Positions 57,596 to 64,000 of a DNA stretch of 64,000 bases are shown here, piece by piece (the first letter of the stretch is position 1; every line of letters starts with the position of its first letter). The DNA is from Diaminobutyricibacter sp049994905 (GTDB lineage Bacteria; Actinomycetota; Actinomycetes; Actinomycetales; Microbacteriaceae). Position numbers and translations under genes: made by a program. The stretch lies in contig NZ_CP188258.1 of the NCBI RefSeq assembly GCF_049994905.1, forward strand, positions 3,286,001-3,350,000, written 5' to 3'. The notes under the pieces were generated by a model. The model was not told where the DNA came from and did no database searches. It was given only the letters and a program-made list of their open reading frames with translations.

Positions 57596-58170
57596 GCGGA
57601 AGTCCCGTCCAGGGAGGCTACGACCGCACCGATGTCCGTGATCTCGATCAGCGGGGCGTACAGGGCCATCGCATCCAGAGCGCGCTGATGGTCGGCGTCG
57701 GAGAGCCCGGCGCAGGCGTCGGCCGCGACGCGAACGTGCACACCCGCATCCGCTGCGGCGAGCGCCGTCGACAAGACGCAGCAGTCGGTCGACACGCCGA
57801 CGAGAACGATCTCCCGGCTCCCCCCGATCGCCCGGTCGAGATCGGCGCCCCACTTGCCGAAGGTCGTCGCCGAGACGACCGGGTTGCCGGCGATGCTCGA
57901 GGAAGGCACGAGGTCGTAGAGGGGGTCGTCAGGTGCGACGAGCGCGAACGGCCAGAGGTCGTAGTAGGGAACCCAGGCATCCTCCGGGGTCTCAGGAGCG
58001 ACGAAACGGGTGTGTACGACGCGCGGCCCGAAGGCGGGCGCAAGACGCTCGATCCCGGCTGCGGCGTCCGCGAAACGCGGCGTGAACCAGCCGCTCCCCG
58101 GCTCGCCGAAGATGCGCTGCATGTCGATGACGACCAGCCAGGGCTCCGGCCGGTCTTGCGCCTCGCTCAT
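57592..58170 (-). CDS. Isochorismatase-family cysteine hydrolase
   Basis: A 192-residue hydrolase. Catalytic Asp in WLVVIDMQRIFGE, Lys in TTFGKWGADLD and nucleophile Cys in VGVSTDCCVLSTALAAAD form the expected triad. Such enzymes hydrolyse amides (nicotinamide, ureidoacrylate, N-carbamoyl compounds) or vinyl ethers. The ATG at 58170 overlaps the permease stop, and its own stop overlaps the next GTG. In this operon a nicotinamidase-like or other amidase role is conceivable. Confidence 0.88.
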   Translation of the reverse strand: MSEAQDRPEPWLVVIDMQRIFGEPGSGWFTPRFADAAAGIERLAPAFGPRVVHTRFVAPETPEDAWVPYYDLWPFALVAPDDPLYDLVPSSSIAGNPVVSATTFGKWGADLDRAIGGSREIVLVGVSTDCCVLSTALAAADAGVHVRVAADACAGLSDADHQRALDAMALYAPLIEITDIGAVVASLDGTSA

Positions 58171-59711
58171 GCGCCATCGACCGTCGTCGGCCTGGCGGCG
58201 GCCGCGGCTGCGTCGACCGAGCCGGGATCGGTGTTCGTCGGAAGCTCCTCCTGGCGACGGATCGCACGGCGCCCGAAGATCACGACACCCAGGTAGCCAA
58301 CCAGCAGCGCGACGAGCACGCCGAGGTTCGCGAACGCCCAGTCGCCCTCCTTGCCGCCCAGCCCGAAAGGCCCGAGCAGGTAGCCCTGCCAGCCCAGCCA
58401 GCCCGCGTAGGTGTTGGTGACGAGCCCCCAGCCGAGAACCGTTCCGATGACGACCAGCGAGATGGACAGCCACCGCACGCTGCCGTACCTGCCCCGGCTG
58501 TCATAGAGCTCTTTCTCCGCATAGTCGCGCCTGCGCAGGCTGATGTCGGCGATGAATGCGCCACACCAGGCGGCGATCGGCACGCCGAGGGTGATGAGGA
58601 ACCCCTGGAACGGGCCGATGAAGTCGGTCGCGACGAACACGACGTAGATCGCGCCCAGTGTCATCAGGATGCCGTCGATTCCCGCCGCCACGAACCGGGG
58701 CACCCGGACTCCAGCGCTCAGGAGCGCGAGCCCGGACGAGTAGATGTCGAGCACTGCGCCGCCGACGAGGCCCAGTACAGCGACGATGACGAACGGAACC
58801 AGGAACCAGATCGGGAGGATGGAGGCGAGTGCGCCGATCGGGTCCATTCCGATCGCCGTGCTGAGCTTGGGCGACGACCCGGCGAGGAGGATTCCGAAGA
58901 GGAGGAGGATGACCGGCGCGAGCGACGATCCGAACGTCGTCCAGCCGACGACGCCCGAGCTCTTCGCGGTGCGCGGGAGGTAGCGCGAATAGTCGGCCGC
59001 CGCGTTCACCCAGCCCAGGCCGAACCCGGTGAGCATGAACACGAACCCGCCGATGACGTGGGGCGTCGTGCCGGCGGGGAGAGCAGCGACCGCGCCGAAG
59101 TCGATGTGGCCGAGAACCAGGATGATGTACACGACGGTCAGCACGCCCGTCACGATCGTGATCACCATCTGCATGCGCATGATCAGGTTGAACCCGATCA
59201 CTCCGCCCGCGATGATCAGCGCCGCCACCACGATGAGCGCGACCACCTTGGTCGCGGTACCGCCCTCCCAGCCCAGTTCGGTGAACACCGTCGCCGTCGC
59301 CAGCACGGCGAGCGCCGTGAGCACCGTCTCCCACCCCACAGTGAGCAGCCACGAGAGGATGGACGGCAGGCGGTTGCCGTTCACGCCGAACACCGCGCGG
59401 CTGAGCACCATCGTCGGCGCCGAGCCCCGCTTGCCTGCGATGGCGATGAACCCGCAGAGCAGGAACGAGATCACGATCCCGGCGATGCCGACGATCGTCG
59501 CCTGCCAGAACGAGATGCCGAAGCCGAGCAGGAACGATCCGTAGCTCAGGCCGAACACCGAGACGTTCGCCGCGAACCACGGCCAGAACAGGTCGCGGGG
59601 ACGACCTTTGCGCTCGCTTTCGTGGATGGTGTTGAGCCCGTTGAGCTCGACCCCGAAACTCTGGGCCGCACCGCCGACGATGTCGGGGTGGTCCTCATCC
59701 AGTGCGGTCAT
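58167..59711 (-). CDS. NCS1-family nucleobase/cation permease
   Basis: A 514-residue transporter with twelve helices of the purine-cytosine permease type: FWPWFAANVSVFGLSYGSFL, SFWQATIVGIAGIVISFLLC, GKRGSAPTMVLSRAVFGVNG and NAAADYSRYLPRTAKSSG are highly characteristic. It imports a nucleobase, nucleoside, hydantoin or vitamin with a cation. It is the first gene of the operon and is divergent from purU. The Ala-rich C-terminal tail (DAAAAAARPTTVDGA) is not unusual. Confidence 0.93.
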   Translation of the reverse strand: MTALDEDHPDIVGGAAQSFGVELNGLNTIHESERKGRPRDLFWPWFAANVSVFGLSYGSFLLGFGISFWQATIVGIAGIVISFLLCGFIAIAGKRGSAPTMVLSRAVFGVNGNRLPSILSWLLTVGWETVLTALAVLATATVFTELGWEGGTATKVVALIVVAALIIAGGVIGFNLIMRMQMVITIVTGVLTVVYIILVLGHIDFGAVAALPAGTTPHVIGGFVFMLTGFGLGWVNAAADYSRYLPRTAKSSGVVGWTTFGSSLAPVILLLFGILLAGSSPKLSTAIGMDPIGALASILPIWFLVPFVIVAVLGLVGGAVLDIYSSGLALLSAGVRVPRFVAAGIDGILMTLGAIYVVFVATDFIGPFQGFLITLGVPIAAWCGAFIADISLRRRDYAEKELYDSRGRYGSVRWLSISLVVIGTVLGWGLVTNTYAGWLGWQGYLLGPFGLGGKEGDWAFANLGVLVALLVGYLGVVIFGRRAIRRQEELPTNTDPGSVDAAAAAARPTTVDGA

Positions 59712-59827
59712 GATCGCATCACCTCTCCCGCTGTGCCGGGACAGCCATGAGTCCCGATGAACGCGATCATATTGCTGTCACCGCCCGGGATCGAGGGTGC
59801 GGCCGTCAAAGCCGGTACCCTGAGCGG

Positions 59828-60706
59828 GTGAGTTCTCCTGCTGCGACCTCCCCTGCGCTGCCCAACCACTGGGTGCTGACGCTCATCTGCGCCGACCGCC
59901 CCGGCATCGTCCACGCGATCAGCGGGGCCATCGTCTCCGCCCGGGGCAACATCACCGAGAGCCAGCAGTTCGCGAGCCTCGACACCGGGCGGTTCTTCAT
60001 GCGGCTCCAGGTGGAGTCCGATGCGACGCGCGCCGAATTCGAGCGCGCGCTCGACCCCGTCATCGACAGCTACGGGATGGCCGCCCGCCTCGACAACGTC
60101 GGTCGCCCTCTGCGCACCCTGGTCCTCGTCTCGACGGCAGCCCACTGCCTCAACGACCTGCTCTTCCGCCAGCGCGCAGGCCAGCTCCCGGTCGAGATCC
60201 CCCTCGTGCTGTCGAACCACGGAACCCTGCGCGACCTGGCCGGGTTCTACGGCGTCCCCTTCGAGTCCCTCCCGGTCACGGATGCTGCGAGCAAAGACGC
60301 GTTCGAGGCGCGCGTGCTCGAGGCGGTCGACGAGCACGACATCGAATTGGTCGTGCTCGCGCGGTACATGCAGATCATCTCGCCGGGCCTGTGCGAGAAG
60401 CTCGCGGGCCGGGCCATCAACATCCACCATTCGTTCCTGCCGGGGTTCAAAGGGGCCAACCCGTATCGCCAGGCGCATGCGCGGGGAGTCAAGCTCATCG
60501 GAGCGACGGCGCATTTCGTCACGAGCGACCTTGACGAGGGCCCGATCATCGAACAGAACGTGGTTCGGGTCGACCACTCGCGCAGTGTCGCTGAGCTGGT
60601 GGCGATCGGCCAGGACGAGGAGAGCCGCACCCTCACACAGGCGGTCAAATGGTTCGCCGAGGCGCGGGTGCTTCTCGACGGTGCGCGCACCATCATCTTC
60701 CGCTGA
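59828..60706 (+). CDS. purU: Formyltetrahydrofolate deformylase
   Basis: A 292-residue protein with an N-terminal ACT domain (LTLICADRPGIVHAISGAIV) and a formyl-transferase-like catalytic domain: LVSTAAHCLNDLLFRQRAG, LSNHGTLRDLAGFYGVPFE, LARYMQIISPGLCEKLAGR and INIHHSFLPGFKGANPYRQA. It hydrolyses 10-formyl-THF to formate and THF, linking to folD and glyA in this window. TACCCT lies six nt before the GTG at 59828, so a leaderless start is probable. It is divergent from the NCS1 operon. Confidence 0.94.
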   Translation: MSSPAATSPALPNHWVLTLICADRPGIVHAISGAIVSARGNITESQQFASLDTGRFFMRLQVESDATRAEFERALDPVIDSYGMAARLDNVGRPLRTLVLVSTAAHCLNDLLFRQRAGQLPVEIPLVLSNHGTLRDLAGFYGVPFESLPVTDAASKDAFEARVLEAVDEHDIELVVLARYMQIISPGLCEKLAGRAINIHHSFLPGFKGANPYRQAHARGVKLIGATAHFVTSDLDEGPIIEQNVVRVDHSRSVAELVAIGQDEESRTLTQAVKWFAEARVLLDGARTIIFR

Positions 60707-60773
60707 CCGGTCGCCGGCCGGTCGCGGCCGGTTCGCTGGCCAGGCGAATACATGCTCGCCGTAGAATTGGCGC

Positions 60774-61127
60774 GTGACTGACGTGCGCCCTGAAGTGAAG
60801 ATCGGCCCCAACGACATCCTGAGGTTCCTCCTCGAACTGTTTGCGGTCTTCTCCCTGGGATTCTGGGGCTTCGTCGCATGGCCTTTCCCGTGGAACATCG
60901 TGGTCGGCATTCTGGCCCCGGCCATCGCGATCGTGCTGTGGGCGCTGTTCCGCTCGCCGAAGGCCGTGATCGCCATCGACCCGTTCGGCCGCGCCGTCGT
61001 CGAGATCGTCGTGATGGCGAGCGCCGCCCTGGCGTGGTGGAGCCTCGGCCAGCCGATCGTCGCCGGCGTGTTCGCCGTAGTGGCGACCGTGAGCGGCATC
61101 ATCAACGGCCATAAGGAGTTCACATGA
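60774..61127 (+). CDS. YrdB/DUF2568-type membrane protein
   Basis: A 117-residue protein with four membrane helices: ILRFLLELFAVFSLGFWGFV, VGILAPAIAIVLWALF, AVVEIVVMASAALAWWSLG and VAGVFAVVATVSGIING. This fits the DUF2568 (YrdB) family, of unknown function. TAGAAT is six nt upstream of the GTG at 60774, which points to a leaderless mRNA. Its stop overlaps the nagA ATG (ATGA), so the two genes are translated together. Confidence 0.8.
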   Translation: MTDVRPEVKIGPNDILRFLLELFAVFSLGFWGFVAWPFPWNIVVGILAPAIAIVLWALFRSPKAVIAIDPFGRAVVEIVVMASAALAWWSLGQPIVAGVFAVVATVSGIINGHKEFT

Positions 61128-62284
61128 GTCCGCTCGGCGCCCGGCCGCAGCTGATCCACAGCGCGCGCAAACTCGACACCGACGGACTCGTCGACGATTT
61201 CTGGATGCTCACCGACGGCGACACGATCGCCCGGACCGGCACGGGCACCGGCTGGCGTGCGCATGCCGAAGGCGCCGACGTCGCCGATGCGGGCGGCCAC
61301 TGGCTCACCCCCGGCTTCATCGACCTGCACTGCCACGGCGGTGGCGGGCATCCCTTCGACGACGGCCCTGAAGAGATGCTCGAGGCGCTCGCGACGCATC
61401 GGGCGCACGGTACGACCCGGTCGCTGGTCAGCCATGTCGCCAACCCCCTGGCCCAGCTGCGCGAGAGCCTGTCGGTCGTCGCCGACCTCACCGAGGTCGA
61501 CCCGCTGATTCTCGGGTCCCACCTCGAGGGGCCCTTCCTCGCCGTCGAACGTCGCGGCGCCCACGATGCCGCGTTCCTGCGCGAACCGGGACCCGAGATG
61601 CTCGAAGAGCTCGTCGGGGCGGCCCGTGGCACCCTTCGGCAGTTCACGATCGCACCGGAACTCCCCAACGCGCTCGAGTCGATCGGTGTGCTCCTTGAAG
61701 CCGGCGTCGTGGTCGCTGTGGGTCACACCGGCGCCGACTACGAGCAGGCCAAGCGCGCGTTCGATGTGGGGGCGCGCATCCTGACGCATGCTTTCAATGC
61801 CATGAACGGCATCCACCACCGCAACCCCGGCCCGATCATCGCCGCCTTCGAAGATGAGAGCATCACCCTCGAACTGATCCTCGACGGGCTCCACGTGCAT
61901 CCGCGGGTCGCCGACCTGGTCTTCACCGCCGCGCCGGGGCGGGTCGCACTCATCACCGACGCCATGGCGGCCGCGGGCGCTGTCGACGGCAACTACCGTC
62001 TCGGCTCACTCAACGTGACCGTCACCCACGGGCTCGCGGTGCTGTCGGGCACCTCGACCATCGCGGGTTCCACACTCACCCTCGATGTCGCGCTGCGCAA
62101 CGCCGTCACCATGGTCGGGCTCGATCCGCGGGTCGCCGTCGAAGCGCTCACGCACACGCCCGCGCGCGCTCTGGGGATCGACCACCGATTCGGCCGCCTG
62201 CACACCGGATACGCCGCCGATGCCGTGCTCCTCGACCACGAGTGGACCACACGGCGCGTCTGGGCCGACGGCCGCGCCCTCTAG
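61124..62284 (+). CDS. nagA: Second N-acetylglucosamine-6-phosphate deacetylase
   Basis: A 386-residue NagA with LTPGFIDLHCHGGGGHPFDD, LGSHLEGPFLAVE, VAVGHTGADYEQAKRA, LTHAFNAMNGIHHRNPG and ALITDAMAAAGAVDGN. It ends normally with TTRRVWADGRAL, unlike the homologue at 53178. It faces nagB across a shared terminator, so it likely serves GlcNAc-6-P. It is coupled to the YrdB-type gene. The two paralogues share most motifs, which indicates duplication or separate gain for two sugars. Confidence 0.94.
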   Translation: MSPLGARPQLIHSARKLDTDGLVDDFWMLTDGDTIARTGTGTGWRAHAEGADVADAGGHWLTPGFIDLHCHGGGGHPFDDGPEEMLEALATHRAHGTTRSLVSHVANPLAQLRESLSVVADLTEVDPLILGSHLEGPFLAVERRGAHDAAFLREPGPEMLEELVGAARGTLRQFTIAPELPNALESIGVLLEAGVVVAVGHTGADYEQAKRAFDVGARILTHAFNAMNGIHHRNPGPIIAAFEDESITLELILDGLHVHPRVADLVFTAAPGRVALITDAMAAAGAVDGNYRLGSLNVTVTHGLAVLSGTSTIAGSTLTLDVALRNAVTMVGLDPRVAVEALTHTPARALGIDHRFGRLHTGYAADAVLLDHEWTTRRVWADGRAL

Positions 62285-62313
62285 CGCTCCGCGCTCGCGC
62301 GCTTGCTGTCCGT

Positions 62314-62370
62314 CGAGCACACGAAAAAGCACCCCAAGATCGCGATTTGAGGTGCTTTTCCCTGTGCTCG
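62314..62370. terminator. Bidirectional terminator between nagA and nagB
   Basis: Arms 62314-62333 and 62351-62370 pair over 18 of 20 nt with a 17-nt loop. The AAAAAGCACC and GGTGCTTTT parts give U-tracts on both strands, fitting the convergent genes. It belongs to the same hairpin family as 45161-45211. Confidence 0.88.
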
Positions 62371-62387
62371 GCACCCGGGAGGGCGAG

Positions 62388-63173
62388 CTAGATGCCCTGC
62401 CAGGAGGGCTTGTTCAGCCAGGCGTAGCGGTAGTAGTCGAGGTTGCGCAGATTGGCGGCCGCGGCGCCGTCGACCAGCACGGTGGCGTGCGGGTGCAGCT
62501 GGATGGCCGAACCCGGGTTGCTCGCAGACACCGGGCCTTCGACGGCGCCGGCCACCGCATCCGCCTTGCCCGCGCCGAAGGCGAGCAGGATCAGGTGCCG
62601 CGCCCGGAGGATCGTCCCGAGCCCCTGCGTGATGCAGTGCACGGGCACATCGGACTCCGAAGCGAAGAAGCGCGCGTTGTCGCGCCGGGTCTGTTCGGTG
62701 AGCGTCTTCACCCGCGTGAGCGACGCGAACGACGACCCCGGCTCGTTGAACCCGAGATGCCCGTCGGTGCCGATCCCCAGGATCTGCACGTCGACACCGC
62801 CCGCCGCGACGATCGCGCGCTCGTAGTCGGCGCCTGCGTGCTCGATCCCCTCGAGCGACCCGTTCGGCACGTGGATGCGCTGCGGGTCGAGGCCGAGCGG
62901 CTCGACCACTTCGCGCGTGATGACCGAGCGGTAGCTTTCAGGATGCCCGGCAGGCAGCCCGACGTATTCATCGAGTGCGAACCCGCGCACCCGGGACACG
63001 TCGACGCCGTCCGATGCCACCGTCGCTGCGAGCGCGCGGTAGAGCGGGAGCGGAGTCGAGCCGGTCGCGAGGCCGAGAACGGCGTCAGGAGTCGACCGGA
63101 TGAGCTGCACGATGCTGCGCGCAGCGAGTTCGCCTGCCGCATCCTGATCTTCGACGACGACGACTTCAGCCAC
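62388..63173 (-). CDS. nagB: Glucosamine-6-phosphate deaminase
   Basis: A 261-residue NagB: AVLGLATGSTPLPLYRAL, GFALDEYVGLPAGHPESY with the catalytic Asp, QILGIGTDGHLGFNEPGSSF with the catalytic His, and VEGPVSASNPGSAIQLHPH. It converts glucosamine-6-phosphate to fructose-6-phosphate and ammonia, the step after NagA. The GTG start at 63173 directly follows the stop of the ROK gene (TGAGTG), so both are cotranslated. Confidence 0.96.
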   Translation of the reverse strand: MAEVVVVEDQDAAGELAARSIVQLIRSTPDAVLGLATGSTPLPLYRALAATVASDGVDVSRVRGFALDEYVGLPAGHPESYRSVITREVVEPLGLDPQRIHVPNGSLEGIEHAGADYERAIVAAGGVDVQILGIGTDGHLGFNEPGSSFASLTRVKTLTEQTRRDNARFFASESDVPVHCITQGLGTILRARHLILLAFGAGKADAVAGAVEGPVSASNPGSAIQLHPHATVLVDGAAAANLRNLDYYRYAWLNKPSWQGI

Positions 63174-64000
63174 TCACACCACTCCAACCAGGGCCGCGCC
63201 GACGGCAGCAGCCGGGAAACCTTCCGGGACCAGGCGAACCCGCTCGGGGAGTTCGAGCGACGCCAGGAACGGCGACGACACGCTCCACGACGCGAGAACG
63301 TCGTGCACCTCTGAGAGCAGCCGATCGCCGAGGTGGCTGAGCCCGCCCCCGATGACGACCGACTCGACATCGGAGGTGAGAACCAGCACACGCACCGCGG
63401 ATGCGATGCCCGCAGCAAGCCTAGCCTTGATGGCTTCCGCAGCGGGGTCGCCTTCCGCGGCCGCGGTGAACAGTGCACGAACGGGGAGCGGATCATCGGT
63501 GCGCCACTGGCGCGCGACACCCGAACCCGACGCGACCGTCTCGAGGCAGCCGCGCTGCCCGCAGGCGCACAATGCTCCGTTCGGGTCGATGGGGATGTGC
63601 CCGATCTCGCCGGCGATCCCGCGCGCACCGCGCCACAGCTCGCCGTCGACGACGATGCCCGCGGCGAGGCCGGTGCCCAGGTTCAGGTAGGCCATCGACC
63701 CGCTGAGCCCCATCAGGTGATAGGCACCGAGAGCAGCAGCCTTGACGTCGTTCTCGACACGGACCCCGACCCCGAGACGCCCCGCGAGCTCCCCGCCGAG
63801 TTCCAGGCCGTCGAACCCGAGGTTCACGGCATGCCGCACCCGGCCGGACGAACTGTCGACCAGACCGGGGATGCCGATGCCGATCGAATCGAACCCGCCG
63901 GCGCTCAGGCCGGTCAGCTCGGCAATGCGCGCGACCGCATTCACCGCGGTCTCGACGACGGCGGACGACCCGAACCCGGTGGCGAGCCGGATGCGCTGGG
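63174..64000 (-). CDS. ROK-family protein, N-terminus outside the window
   Basis: At least 275 residues of a ROK protein are visible, entering from the right edge: SIGIGIPGLVDSSSGRVRHA, VENDVKAAALGAYHLMG, LNLGTGLAAGIVVDGEL, GEIGHIPIDPNGALCACGQR with GCLETVASG (zinc site). The missing N-terminus decides whether it is a NagC-type repressor (with HTH) or a kinase. The visible ELTGLSAGGFDSIG part and strong coupling to nagB fit either. A role in GlcNAc use is likely. Confidence 0.88.
   Translation of the reverse strand, partial: QRIRLATGFGSSAVVETAVNAVARIAELTGLSAGGFDSIGIGIPGLVDSSSGRVRHAVNLGFDGLELGGELAGRLGVGVRVENDVKAAALGAYHLMGLSGSMAYLNLGTGLAAGIVVDGELWRGARGIAGEIGHIPIDPNGALCACGQRGCLETVASGSGVARQWRTDDPLPVRALFTAAAEGDPAAEAIKARLAAGIASAVRVLVLTSDVESVVIGGGLSHLGDRLLSEVHDVLASWSVSSPFLASLELPERVRLVPEGFPAAAVGAALVGVV

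Noticed and set aside
59708..61900. Open minus-strand frame of 730 codons across purU and nagA
   Set aside because: It is antisense to three genes with clear families; its Arg/Asp/Val-rich composition is typical of shadow frames in high-GC DNA.

Overview
The window is high-GC DNA with short intergenic gaps, many GTG starts and 4-nt start/stop overlaps. Gene content (actinobacterial two-component pair, pstB, YrdB-type membrane protein, an unusual PTPS-like operon, GalNAc/GlcNAc catabolism) fits an actinobacterium, most likely of the family Microbacteriaceae. That placement is inferred from composition and family resemblance; there is no rRNA gene here.

1-1.2 kb: the end of pstB with its terminator, a conserved protein and a tRNA-Lys(TTT) gene. 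1.2-12.35 kb: a genomic island in the 3' half of that tRNA, bounded by a 48-bp near-perfect repeat (1214-1261 and 12307-12354). Its cargo is mostly remnants and defence-like genes: an IS481 transposase relic, an orphan PemK/MazF-like toxin, an antitoxin whose VapC partner is truncated, an HTH/nucleotidyltransferase pair resembling AbiE systems plus a decayed second copy of its HTH gene, an integrase fragment, an MMPL exporter with its TetR regulator, and a family 2 glycosyltransferase with a small membrane partner.

12.4-31.4 kb: a secreted HtrA-like protease, a LuxR-type two-component system, a secreted metallophosphoesterase, and then the most unusual locus of the window: seven genes (19825-26382) all joined by 4-nt overlaps, encoding an MDR dehydrogenase, a PTPS homologue lacking its usual catalytic residues, a GT4 glycosyltransferase, a methyltransferase, a flippase-like membrane protein, a RibD-type reductase and a sulfatase/LtaS-type membrane enzyme. 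A CDP-alcohol phosphatidyltransferase is divergent. It looks like a pathway for a pterin-related or glycosylated membrane compound; I know of no assigned product. A squalene-cyclase-like protein, an M23 peptidase, an HxlR regulator with a clear palindromic operator, an NAD-dependent reductase and an arginase-like protein follow.

31.4-42.2 kb: an IS30-family element that landed inside the loop of a terminator hairpin, the Leloir genes (galM, a DeoR regulator, galT, galK), small metabolic genes, two tandem-repeat arrays, and ybaK-folD-glyA under a ZTP (pfl) riboswitch. 42.3-54.4 kb: a GH20 hexosaminidase, a mannosyltransferase-like membrane protein, a sugar ABC transporter, and divergent from it an AgaS-type isomerase, ROK kinase, PfkB kinase, class II aldolase, DeoR regulator and NagA deacetylase. 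Together these read as import and breakdown of N-acetylgalactosamine or a related amino sugar through the tagatose route. 54.3-64 kb: an MFS exporter; a four-gene coupled operon (NCS1 permease, cysteine hydrolase, ADP-ribosylglycohydrolase, PfkB kinase) that looks like salvage of a ribosylated compound; purU; and a second amino-sugar set (nagA, nagB, ROK protein cut by the window edge).

Several genes have a -10-like hexamer 6-7 nt before the start codon, indicating leaderless transcripts. A recurring long hairpin with nearly the same sequence ends transcription units at three places.
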